A DNA stretch of 13,249 nucleotides, taken from an uncultured Opitutia bacterium. GTDB lineage: Bacteria; Verrucomicrobiota; Verrucomicrobiia; Opitutales; UBA953. The stretch is from assembly GCA_903895475.1 (NCBI GenBank), contig CAITUF010000327.1, positions 1 through 13,249 of the forward strand. Reading direction: 5' to 3'. The notes under the pieces were generated by a model that was not told where the DNA came from, did no database searches, and saw nothing but the letters and a program-made list of their open reading frames with translations. The first letter of the stretch is position 1. Every line of letters starts with the position of its first letter. This document shows, one piece after another, positions 1 to 7,700 of this stretch. The position numbers were made by a program, and so were the translations under genes.

Positions 1-152
1 AGGATGACCTCTTGTCCGTCGGTATCCTTTAGCACCGCGGCCATCATGCCGGCTCGGCCCAGTGGATCTGGGATGTCTGGCAAGGGCTCGGCCGCCGTCA
101 AGTGGAGGGCGAGGCAGAGCAGGGTAAAGATACGGAGGGCGGACAGGGGCAT
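1..152 (-). CDS. Kelch-type cyclically permuted mutarotase-like protein, 5' part only
   Basis: The reading frame starts at an ATG at 152-150 and stays open to the left window edge, so only about 50 N-terminal residues are visible. They begin MPLSALRIFTLLCLALHLTA, a good Sec signal peptide (short basic n-region, Leu-rich core, cleavage probably after the Ala pair before Glu-Pro), so the mature protein should be exported. What follows, LPDIPDPLGRAGMMAAV and then EVIL, resembles the first blade of the NanM-like, cyclically permuted mutarotase family and parallels residues 28-52 of the neighbouring Kelch gene. It lies only 52 bp downstream of that gene on the same strand, so the two are probably co-transcribed paralogues. 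No clear Shine-Dalgarno is seen next to the ATG; a purine-rich GAGGTGG lies too far upstream. Assignment rests on a short stretch and the neighbour. Confidence 0.6.
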   Translation of the reverse strand, partial: MPLSALRIFTLLCLALHLTAAEPLPDIPDPLGRAGMMAAVLKDTDGQEVI

Positions 153-204
153 GTCGGGGTATCTATGTAGATACCACCTCGACGGACGCCTGCCAGCCTA
201 AGCG

Positions 205-1242
205 TTATTCTTCGCGGCCCAACCAACCTTCAGATGAACGCATGCACGGACGGATTTCGCCGTTTACGACGGCAATCCCTCCATTCCACTTCGTACAGCC
301 TGTTGTCAGTAAGGCCGCGGGGGCTTCACCAGCCTCGGTCCAGGTATCTAGCGTCTTATCGTAGGAAAGAATCTTCTTTGAGAAGCCCGGGTGCTTCGCG
401 CCTTCGACTTTGCCAGCCAAGGTGCCGTCGTCTCCGCCGAGCAGGAGCGCTTGCTCGCCGACAAAGGGGCAGGGGGTGGGCGCGGCGGCGATCGGACGTG
501 GTAGCGGCGCGAGGCGGCGCCATTCTTTGCCTAGCGTGAAGGCATGGCAATCGGACAGGTACTCGCGCTCGGCGCCTTTAGCCCCGGCGGTTAAGGCCAC
601 TCCACCGAAGAGGAAGAACGTGTCCTTGGTGCCAGCGGCTTGCGCGAGCATGCGGCCCGAGCCCGCCCAGAGTGGGAGCTCTTTCCAGCCGCCGGTCAGG
701 TTCGCGAGGTCGATAGCATAAGCCGTCGAAGACGCCGCGGTCGCATCCGGACGCTCGGTCCCGCCGGCGACGATGACTTTGCTGCCGACTAAGGCGCCGG
801 CCGCATAAGCGAGCGGGCGGGGGAGGAAGGGAAATGGACGGACCTTGAGTTCGCCTTCTTCGATGCTGAGTACGTAGCAATCTTGATAGTGGCGTTCAGC
901 GTTAGCGCCGCCGATGGTTAGCAAGCCCTGGCGAATGGAAATGCCGACGCCATAGCCGATGGGACGAGGTAACTTCCCGGCCTCGGTCCACTTGCGGTTA
1001 CGTGGGCCAATCGTGTAGACGGTGTCATGCCAGACCTTGGCACCGCCTTCCCACGCCGGCTTGGTCGGAAAATTGGAGCCTCCGGCCATGAGCAGGAGGT
1101 CGCCCGACGTGCCGAGGAAGGCACCGCCAACGCCCGGGGCGTTGGGAGATTCAGGAATTCGGGACCAGCGCATCGACATCACATCACAAGCAAGACAGCC
1201 CCACGCCCCCTGTCCAGAGATTAGCCAACCGAGTCTTATCAT
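205..1242 (-). CDS. Kelch-repeat cyclically permuted mutarotase family protein (NanM-like)
   Basis: This encodes up to 345 residues with the spacing of a Kelch beta-propeller: double-glycine strand motifs at residues 54-55 (MAGGSNFP), 111-112 (TIGGAN), 160-161 (VAGGTE), 213-214 (LFGGVA) and 269-270 (LLGGDD), with the usual blade tryptophans at 71, 85, 186, 241 and 301. The AGGSNFP motif near the N-terminus followed by KVWHDTVY is typical of the family containing N-acetylneuraminate epimerase (NanM), which interconverts sugar anomers. The exact substrate cannot be read from the sequence. The start is uncertain: the domain begins near residue 25, and ATG codons at residues 22 and 24 are alternatives. 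The first 24 residues are a poor signal peptide, so unlike its downstream paralogue this copy may be cytoplasmic. No nearby sialidase, lyase or transporter is in view to fix the pathway. Confidence 0.85.
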   Translation of the reverse strand: MIRLGWLISGQGAWGCLACDVMSMRWSRIPESPNAPGVGGAFLGTSGDLLLMAGGSNFPTKPAWEGGAKVWHDTVYTIGPRNRKWTEAGKLPRPIGYGVGISIRQGLLTIGGANAERHYQDCYVLSIEEGELKVRPFPFLPRPLAYAAGALVGSKVIVAGGTERPDATAASSTAYAIDLANLTGGWKELPLWAGSGRMLAQAAGTKDTFFLFGGVALTAGAKGAEREYLSDCHAFTLGKEWRRLAPLPRPIAAAPTPCPFVGEQALLLGGDDGTLAGKVEGAKHPGFSKKILSYDKTLDTWTEAGEAPAALLTTGCTKWNGGIAVVNGEIRPCMRSSEGWLGREE

Positions 1243-1318
1243 TTACTCAGATAATCCTAGGGTTTTTGGTCGTTCAGACCCTTTCGATTGGGGCGCCGAA
1301 TCCCCCGATGGGTTTTGT

Positions 1319-1349
1319 TTGACACCCTTGCCCGATTATTGCCTTCATT
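1319..1349 (+). promoter_or_regulatory. Candidate sigma-70 type promoter of tRNA-Asn
   Basis: A perfect TTGACA lies at 1319-1324. The -10 is weak: at 18-19 bp spacing the sequence reads CTTCAT/TTCATT (1343-1349), about 3 of 6 matches. A start near 1355 would sit just before the tRNA at 1365, which is why it is listed. The rest of 1243-1318, the divergent spacer towards the Kelch gene, shows no other convincing signal. Confidence 0.35.
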
Positions 1350-1364
1350 CAGGTCCTTTCGCAC

Positions 1365-1439
<75 letters not shown>

Positions 1440-1455
1440 GAAAGGGACTTTTTCG

Positions 1456-1482
1456 TAAGCCGACCCTCCCCGGGACGGCTTA
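1456..1482 (+). repeat. Inverted repeat after tRNA-Asn (leader hairpin or weak terminator)
   Basis: TAAGCCG (1456-1462) pairs with CGGCTTA (1476-1482). Inside it an A/A mismatch is followed by CCC (1464-1466) with GGG (1472-1474) around a 5-nt loop. The hairpin is solid, but the sequence after it (GCTGGCTTCACC) has no T-run on the plus strand, and the minus strand has none either. It could end or process the tRNA transcript, or form part of the leader of the downstream gene. Confidence 0.5.
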
Positions 1483-1538
1483 GCTGGCTTCACCTTCTCC
1501 TTGACCACGGGGGCGGTTGCGGGAGGATGCAAGTCACT

Positions 1539-1658
1539 ATGGGCCAGCAAACCAACAAAGTTATCAAGCGTCGTCGTCTCCGTGCTTACCTCGAGCGCAA
1601 GAAGGAGCGGATCAAGGCCGCCCGCGTCGCCGCCAGCAAGAAGAAGTCGAAGAAGTGA
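1539..1658 (+). CDS. Small basic nucleic-acid-binding-like protein; probable PVC superphylum signature protein
   Basis: This is a 39-residue gene, MGQQTNKVIKRRRLRAYLER and onward, ending in KKKSKK. Seventeen of 39 residues are Lys or Arg and only two are acidic; residues about 8-32 should form one long basic helix with a disordered Lys tail. I recognise the start and overall pattern as that of a tiny conserved protein reported as shared by Planctomycetes, Verrucomicrobia and Chlamydiae, said to bind DNA/RNA non-specifically and thought to have a housekeeping, ribosome-like role. That identity is recalled, not searched. An in-frame ATG at 1527 would add MQVT; I prefer 1539 because GGGAGG at 1521-1526 can serve it as Shine-Dalgarno (12 nt away, somewhat long) but abuts 1527. 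Its TGA overlaps the GTG start of the next gene, which supports real translation. It could alternatively be an unrelated small ribosome-associated protein. Confidence 0.75.
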   Translation: MGQQTNKVIKRRRLRAYLERKKERIKAARVAASKKKSKK

Positions 1659-2170
1659 AGCGCTGCGGTGGCATGGCCTGTTGGCAGGCCGCGCTCATCG
1701 CGCTGGCCCTAACCGCCTGCGACTCCCCGCCGCCTTCCGCTGTCGATCTACCGGGAGTGGCCTATGTCCACCCGAAGCGACGCTCGGAAGCCGACGTGCA
1801 ACGTGCTTCGGAGGCGTTCTACGCCAAGGAAACGCATGGGCAGGACGTCGTTTTTCGCTCGGTTGAATCGGAGCACGCTGGCTACTATTTTTACACGAAG
1901 TTCGCTTTCGAGCCGCCCGTCGACGCCCGCGTGGTCTTGGAAGTAGTCCGTTCGGAGGCCACGGCGCCCGAACGTTATGTCTTCTCGACGAAGGTTCGTC
2001 CGCAATTTCCGCTCGGTGAATATGTCATCGGCCTGACGGGTAAGGACGCGGGTAGCCCGAAGTGGGTGCCGATTGCTTGGCGCCTTTCCGTCGTCGATGC
2101 CCAAGGTAAAGTCTTGGCGGCGACGCATAGTTTCCTCTGGGGTTCGCCCACGGATCTCGGCCAGAAGTAA
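1655..2170 (+). CDS. Small predicted lipoprotein of unknown function
   Basis: A protein of 171 residues starting at a GTG that shares the GTGA overlap with the preceding gene, suggesting translational coupling. The N-terminus VKRCGG-MACWQAALIALAL-TAC-DS has a basic n-region, a hydrophobic core and a lipobox (L-T-A-C), so lipidation and envelope anchoring are likely. An ATG at 1673 is an alternative start, but it would lose the two basic residues. The mature part is rich in beta-strand patterns (YYFYTKFAFEPP, YVFSTKVRPQFPLGEYVIGLTG, WRLSVVDAQGKVLA) and resembles a small beta-sandwich, but I do not recognise a family. The frame is open further upstream to 1517, but that part overlaps the small basic gene and lacks the features of a real start. 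It stops 3 nt before the glycosylase gene. Confidence 0.8.
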   Translation: MKRCGGMACWQAALIALALTACDSPPPSAVDLPGVAYVHPKRRSEADVQRASEAFYAKETHGQDVVFRSVESEHAGYYFYTKFAFEPPVDARVVLEVVRSEATAPERYVFSTKVRPQFPLGEYVIGLTGKDAGSPKWVPIAWRLSVVDAQGKVLAATHSFLWGSPTDLGQK

Positions 2171-2173
2171 GCG

Positions 2174-3115
2174 ATGAAGGCTGTGGCTTGGACCGCTTGG
2201 CGCCCGTTGCGGCTCGCGGACCCAGTGCCGACCCAGACGTTGCGCGAGCAGCTCGATGGCGGGCAGGCGTTTCGCTGGAATGCGGATGAAGACGGTGCGT
2301 GGACGGGCGTCTTTGGACGTACCGTCGCCGGGGTGCGCGCCGGCTCGAATGGCCTCGAGTGGCGCGGGGTCGTCGGGGTGTCGACCACAGAGGCCGCCTT
2401 GCAGTCCTACTTAGACGCAGCGGGCGGGCAGGCCGGGTTCGTGGAGACTTTACCTTGGCGCTCCGATGCGGTGTTGCGTGCCGCCATCGCGGCGAATCCC
2501 GGGTTACGTATCTTACGCCAAGATCCGCATGAGGCTCTCATCGGCTTTCTTTGTAGTTCCAATAAACGTATCCTGCAGATTCGTCAGATGGTCGCGCAGT
2601 TGGCGACGACCCTAGGCGATCCGTTGGGCGGCGGTTTTCACGCCTTGCCTACCTGGGCGCAGTTGGCGGCCGCATCGGATAGTCAACTGAAGGCCTGCGC
2701 GCTCGGTTACCGCGCAGCCTTCTTGCGCGGCACGGCCCAGCGCCTGCAGGCTCGTCCGCATTGGGCCGAAGAATTCCAGGCTTTAGCGACGGCGGATTTA
2801 TTATCCGAGCTTCAGCGTTTACCGGGAGTCGGACCAAAGGTTGCCGCCTGCGTGGCACTGTTTGGCTTTGGACGGCTGGAAAGTTTCCCAGTCGATACTT
2901 GGGTCGTGCAGGCCTTGGCCGGCGCGTATGGTTTTCATGGCTGGGCGCCCGCGCGGTTAGAGGAGTTTGGGCGCGCGCATTTTGGCCCAGCGGCGGGCTT
3001 GGCCCAGCAATACCTTTTCGCCGCCGCCCGTGCTGGCCGCTTGCTGCAGCCTTTTGCGCTGCCAGCTGACGAGGTTAAGCCACGCCCCAAGTCGCGCGGA
3101 CGAGCTCGGCGGTGA
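2174..3115 (+). CDS. 8-oxoguanine DNA glycosylase/AP lyase, OGG1 type
   Basis: A 313-residue base-excision-repair enzyme that removes 8-oxoguanine and nicks the abasic site. The N-terminal OGG domain carries TLREQLDGGQAFRW (22-35), the hallmark GQxFRW pattern. The HhH-GPD core includes DPHEALIGFLCSSN (117-130; the SSN region contacts the base opposite the lesion in human OGG1) and the helix-hairpin-helix LPGVGPKVAACVALFGFG (216-233). The Schiff-base lysine is Lys222 and the catalytic aspartate is Asp241 in FPVDTWV, so both catalytic residues are present. Length fits the family. It starts 3 nt after the lipoprotein stop and is probably in the same transcript. Its last 41 bp run into the convergent ATPase gene. 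The Arg/Lys-rich tail (302-313) is encoded in that overlap and may be dispensable or may help DNA binding. Confidence 0.93.
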   Translation: MKAVAWTAWRPLRLADPVPTQTLREQLDGGQAFRWNADEDGAWTGVFGRTVAGVRAGSNGLEWRGVVGVSTTEAALQSYLDAAGGQAGFVETLPWRSDAVLRAAIAANPGLRILRQDPHEALIGFLCSSNKRILQIRQMVAQLATTLGDPLGGGFHALPTWAQLAAASDSQLKACALGYRAAFLRGTAQRLQARPHWAEEFQALATADLLSELQRLPGVGPKVAACVALFGFGRLESFPVDTWVVQALAGAYGFHGWAPARLEEFGRAHFGPAAGLAQQYLFAAARAGRLLQPFALPADEVKPRPKSRGRARR

Positions 3116-3770
3116 GTGCAGTGCTAGGTGGTCCCGCCGAGACGAGACGACCTTCACTGAGTACGAGGACCCGCTCACAAGTCCGGGCCCAAGCGAGGTC
3201 GTGGGTGCAAACGAGCACCGCAGCACCGGCTTGGGCGCTGGCACGGATGGCGCGCCCAACGAGCTCGCCGCGACAAAGGTCTAACGCGGTCGTCGGTTCA
3301 TCGAGGAGCAAGACTTTACCATAGGCGTCGCCGAGGGCGCTGAAGGTTAGGCTCAAGTGAGCCAACTTGCGTTCACCGCCGGAAAGTTCGGAAAGTTTAC
3401 GAGCCGTCAGCTCGTGCAGTCCGAAGCGCTCTTGCCAGCGGCGAAACTCGGCCGCCGAAGCCGTGAGCGTGCCGAGCTCTGTGAGGGTGAAGTCCCAGGC
3501 CGATGTGGGGTGCTGCGGCGCGTAGGCGCGTAGGCGCGCGAGCTTTTCAGGGGCGGTCTGCCGAGGGTCGACCCCACCGAGGGTCAGGTCTCCAGTGGCT
3601 TCTGGTAGCAGGCCCGCGCAAGCGCGCAGCAACGTTGTCTTGCCGGCTCCATTGGCCCCGACGACGGCGACGACTTCACCGGCGGAGACCGTGAGGGCAA
3701 TGCCATCGAGTACGGTGCGCCCGGCTAAATCCACCGAGAGTCGGAGTGATGCAAGGAGGACTTCACTCAT
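3075..3770 (-). CDS. ABC transporter ATP-binding protein, iron-chelate/cobalamin type (FecE/BtuD-like)
   Basis: A 231-residue nucleotide-binding subunit that would power the adjacent FecCD-type permease on the cytoplasmic face. All ABC motifs are intact: Walker A GANGAGKTT (38-46, Lys44), Q-loop Gln86, signature LSGGE (129-133), Walker B VLLLDE (153-158, catalytic Glu158) and the H-loop His190 in CTHD. I take the ATG at 3770, giving MSEVLLASLR, which overlaps the permease stop by 8 nt; a TTG at 3794 would add eight residues (LSGSPPAA) but is less likely. The protein is somewhat shorter than the usual 250-260 residues, mainly at the C-terminus. The substrate (iron-siderophore, haem, cobalamin or other) cannot be decided from this subunit. 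Its 3' end overlaps the convergent glycosylase gene. Confidence 0.93.
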   Translation of the reverse strand: MSEVLLASLRLSVDLAGRTVLDGIALTVSAGEVVAVVGANGAGKTTLLRACAGLLPEATGDLTLGGVDPRQTAPEKLARLRAYAPQHPTSAWDFTLTELGTLTASAAEFRRWQERFGLHELTARKLSELSGGERKLAHLSLTFSALGDAYGKVLLLDEPTTALDLCRGELVGRAIRASAQAGAAVLVCTHDLAWARTCERVLVLSEGRLVSAGPPSTALTAELVRATWGVA

Positions 3771-4713
3771 GGCGGCGGGAGGCGATCCAGACAAATGCCG
3801 GAGCCCCGAGGAGTGCCGTCATGGCGGCGGCGGAGATGGGCGTCTGCGGCCAGAGCGAGCGGCCTAAGGTATCCGCCAAGAGAAGTAGGCCGGCTCCGAG
3901 TAAACCGGCGAGCGGGAGCATGGCGCGATGGCGTGGTCCCACCAGCGCCCGTGCGAGGTGCGGTGCGAGTAAACCGATGAAGGCTACCTGTCCGACGAGG
4001 CAAATGGCCGCCGCTGCCGCGAGGGCGGTGAGGAGAACGCCTTGGCGGCGGGTCTGCGCCACGTCGCTTCCAAGGCAGAAGGCCATGTCTTCGCCCAAGG
4101 CGAGTCGGTCTAGGGCCGACGCTTGGGTCAGCAATAAGAGCGCCGCCAGCACGCAACCGAGAATCGGTAGCCAGGCTAGTTCAAGCGTGGCGGTGCCGAG
4201 CCAATCCCCCGCGGCGCCATTGATTAAGATATCGCGCGCTTCCGGAAAGCGGGCGGCAATCAGTAACGTACCCGCCGCCGTAAAGGCGTTCAGTCCTAGT
4301 CCTGTGAGCAGAAGTTTCGGGGTCGACCGACCGCTACCGAGCCAAACTAAAACAGCGGAGGTCGCTAAGGCTCCCGCGAAGGCGGCGGTGGGGAGGGCCC
4401 AGCGATGATTCCAGGTGAACTCGGTGGATCCCGCTAAGAGGAGCGCGATGCCGAGAAGGGCCCCGCCGAAGACGCCAGTTAGTCCTGGATCCGCCAAGGG
4501 ATTACGGAAGACGCCCTGTTGGTTAGCCCCACCCAGCCCGAGGGCTAGTCCCGCGGCGAGGGCGGCCAGCACGCGCGGTAGGCGTAGCATGAGTAGTTCG
4601 CCGTTGGTGCCCCAGCCGAAGCCAGCGCTGCCGCAGGCAAGCGCGGCTAAGGCTAGTAAGGCCAAGAGCAACGCCGCGAGGGCGAGGGTGCCGACGTGAC
4701 CCTTCATGGTCAC
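3763..4713 (-). CDS. FecCD-family ABC transporter permease
   Basis: An inner-membrane permease of 316 residues with about nine to ten hydrophobic segments, as in the BtuC/FecCD/HmuU family. It carries the diagnostic stretch GANQQGVFRNPLADPGLTGV (62-81) and, towards the C-terminus, GQVAFIGLLAPHLARALVG (241-259), the coupling-helix region that contacts the ATPase, then LLLLADTLGRSL and TALLGAPAFVW (299-309). Family members import ferric siderophores, haem or vitamin B12. The frame begins at GTG 4713, forming a GTGA overlap with the AsmA stop; an ATG two codons in (4707) is equally possible. No periplasmic binding protein or TonB receptor gene is in the window, so the substrate stays open. Translational coupling on both sides marks this as the middle gene of an operon. 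Confidence 0.93.
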   Translation of the reverse strand: MTMKGHVGTLALAALLLALLALAALACGSAGFGWGTNGELLMLRLPRVLAALAAGLALGLGGANQQGVFRNPLADPGLTGVFGGALLGIALLLAGSTEFTWNHRWALPTAAFAGALATSAVLVWLGSGRSTPKLLLTGLGLNAFTAAGTLLIAARFPEARDILINGAAGDWLGTATLELAWLPILGCVLAALLLLTQASALDRLALGEDMAFCLGSDVAQTRRQGVLLTALAAAAAICLVGQVAFIGLLAPHLARALVGPRHRAMLPLAGLLGAGLLLLADTLGRSLWPQTPISAAAMTALLGAPAFVWIASRRHE

Positions 4714-7700
4714 TTACCGAATAAGGAGTCGAACGGGTTCCGCGGTTTCGGCGTCGCGTTATTGTTCGGCGGCGTCGTCCGGTCGGGCTGTACGGTATTC
4801 TGGTCTTGGTAGCTAGCACCGGAACGGATGTTATTCACGGCAGTCTGGAGCCGCTCGACGAGGTCGTTCTGCAAGTTGTTCAGCGACCCGCTGAATTTCA
4901 CGCCGGGTCCTTTGGTGGAGCCATCTGGCACCGGGATGCCATCGGCAAAGCCGAGGAGGGCGAAGTACTGGGCGTAATCCCCTTTACCGCGGATATCGGC
5001 TTGAAGGCTTAAAGGCCAATCTGAGAAAGTCAGTTGGGAGCGGGCGCCGATTTCCCCGAGGGCGCTGAGCATTAGGTCAGGGTTGGAAACTTGGGCCTTG
5101 GTGATTTTGATGGTACCGTCGGGCATACGCTGAGCGAGGAACTCGGCGTTATCATATTGGAAGTTCGCGAGGGACTTCTGCAATTTCCCCATGGCCGAGA
5201 TGGCGGCCCCAATCTTGGCAACCTTTTCGCCTTGCTGCTGATTCTTCGTGAGTACCCCCGCGAGGATGGCGAGTCCACCGACCACTTCCGCGGCGTCGCC
5301 CGCCTTCTCGGCGGTGAGGGACATGGCGCTATCCTTGCCGCCAAAGGCTTGGATTCGCCCGCCCTTCGAGGTGAGGCCGGCATACATGTTCATCTTCGCC
5401 ACCAAGGCGTCGAGGTTGCCAGAGACGCCTTCCGCGGTGGCCCACGCATCGGCCTTGCCGTCGACGAATTCGCGCAATGAGGGGAACGCGGCGGCCACGG
5501 AGCCAAAGTCAAATTGGGTTAACGTGAGCTTAGACGTCAGCGCATAGGGACCGCCCGTGGTCGTGGTTTGGAAGGAAAGTTTACCGCCCCCGCCCAAGGT
5601 GCCTTCGGCGATCTTACCCTGAACCTTTGAGAGCGTGACCTGTTCCTCAACGACGTCCACTTGGAGCGAAACGTTCTGCGCGACGATGCCCTTGGCGTAG
5701 GCTTTCCCGATGCGCACTTGGGCTTGGCCAAACTGATTGTGCCAGAGCGGGCTAGTATCCTTAGTGGTGTTCGGCTTGACCGGTTTATCGGTCGGCTCTG
5801 CTTCCGCCTTGGTTAGTACGGCGAGGAGGTCGTCACCCGCTACGTTGGGGAACTCGGCCAGGACTTTCCACTCGGAGCGTTCGCCGTGGTTGGTCTGCTT
5901 AACGAGGATTTGACCTTCAGAGACGCCGTCGCTTTCGATGCGGATGCGGCCGGAAACTTCGAGCCCTTGCGCGTTCGGGGTGTAGGTCCCGCTCAGCGTG
6001 GCGGCTTTGACTTTGCCTTCACGGTCCTTGAACGCGAGTTCCTTGAGATTGAGCGTCGCCTTGATTTCGCCGGTGGGCGCCATCGTCGCCGCCGCCGCGT
6101 AGCTGCCGGTCGTGATGACGTTGAGGGTCTCGGCAAAGGGTTGTTCAGCCATTGCGCCTAAATTCCCCTGTAAGCGCATCGTGGTGGGGGCCTCGCCCAT
6201 GCCCCAAGAAAGGTCGCCCGTTGCTAAGATGCGGCCATTGTTCGCAAGCTTCGCTTGGGTGAACGCTAACACGCTGGCCTTGTCGCCGAAGCTGAGGTCA
6301 AGGCCAGCCGTGAGGTCACAGCGACTAACCCAGAGTTTATTGCGCCAGCTCACGCTCGTGTCGACGAAGGCCACGGGCGCGCCTTCGGTGCGGATGAAAA
6401 GTCCGCCAGACTTAAAGCCCACGACGAGGTCCGCGCGGTCCAGGTTGCCCGAGAGCTTTAAGCCTGGGACCAAGGCGGCGAGCGATTCTAGTGGCAGCTT
6501 CACCGCGCTCGCTTCCACGAGAACGCCCGCCGGCTTCTCGCCAGAGAAGGGGAAGGGTTGCCGTAGTTTGAGGCTGAGGAGGTTTTCGCCGCCGCGCGTG
6601 ATGCGTGCTTCGAGGCTATTCAGGGCCGGGGCTTTGCCGGCTTCAGCACCGAGCGCCGTCTTCGCGAAGACGCGGATACCAGCTAACTTATCTTTGGGGA
6701 GGTCTTCCCAGCCCGGCTGCTCAGCGAGTTCGGCGATACCGACTTGGGCATTCGCTGTCACGGACCAAGCGCCATCCTTGCCCGGGCGCACGACCGCATC
6801 GCCGGAGGCGATTTGACCGGCGGCGGAGCTGAGCGAAAATGGGGCGATGAAAATGGCGCCGCCTTCGGAGCGGAGTGGGAGTTGCGCATCCACTTCCTTG
6901 AGCAGGACCTTCCCCGCGCGCTCGAGAGTCAGGCCCGCGAACGCGTGCGTCTTAATCGTCGTGATGGTCGGTTCGCCTTTGACGAGCGCCAATTCGGCTT
7001 CGCCCGTCCAGCGCCCAGCGGTGGCGGTCAGCTCGGCCATCGCCAAGAACGGCGTGAGCGAGACGAGGTTGGCGTCGCGGGCCGTCAAGGCGAGTGCAGC
7101 GTCCTCCGGGAGCTTGCCGTTCGCGAGGTGTAAGGGCTTGGCGAGGATTAAGGAGATGCCATTGCCCGAGATATCGAGTTGCTCGACGTCGAGGCCTTCG
7201 GCGGCATTGCGAGCCTGTGCTTTAATCGTCCACGAGGAAGTCGTGTTCCGGGGAATCGTTTTGGAGAATTTCGAGAGATCAGTCCAAGTCGCCTTCACGT
7301 CTGTTTGGACGGCCCAGGTGCCGGCCAGCGGAGCCGTCTGTGCTTTGATGAGGCCGGCGACTTGGCAGTCGGGGAGGCTGGAGCTGAGGATACCAAAGCG
7401 CGTTGGGTCCAGGTCGAGGATCGCCTCTAAGCTGAGGGTGCCTTGGTCGGCGGTACCGGTGAACTTGAGCGCTGGCCGGCGGGTCGCATCGAGCACTTGA
7501 CCAGACAGCGCCAAGGGCTTTTGCGGCTCGCGTTGACCACGCAATTCTAAGCCCATGGCGCCAGCGGCCAGCGGGCTATCATCTTTGGCGATGACATTGA
7601 GTTCGAACGATTTCACATCGTCGGTTAGATTTTTGATATCGAGACCGGCCTGGCCAAGCGGACGTTGGAGCTGCCCCTTGAAGATGATTTCGGCACGCGG

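Noticed and set aside
1517..1654. Upstream extension of the lipoprotein frame to 1517
   Set aside because: It overlaps the small basic gene in another frame, lacks a ribosome-binding site and would bury the signal peptide and lipobox in the middle of the protein.
3518..3540. Short GCGCGTAG-type repeats
   Set aside because: They lie within the ATPase coding sequence and reflect Arg/Leu/Ala codons; too short and isolated to be a repeat element.
3770..3794. TTG start for the ABC ATPase
   Set aside because: Adds eight non-family residues, whereas the ATG at 3770 gives the standard start and an 8-nt operon overlap.
3746..4408. 220-residue open frame antisense to the FecCD permease
   Set aside because: Ser/Ala/Arg/Pro-rich composition of a shadow frame; the opposite strand encodes a clear permease.
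6112..6816. Plus-strand 234-residue open frame inside the AsmA-like gene
   Set aside because: Shadow of a long GC-rich coding sequence; no domain, no ribosome-binding site.
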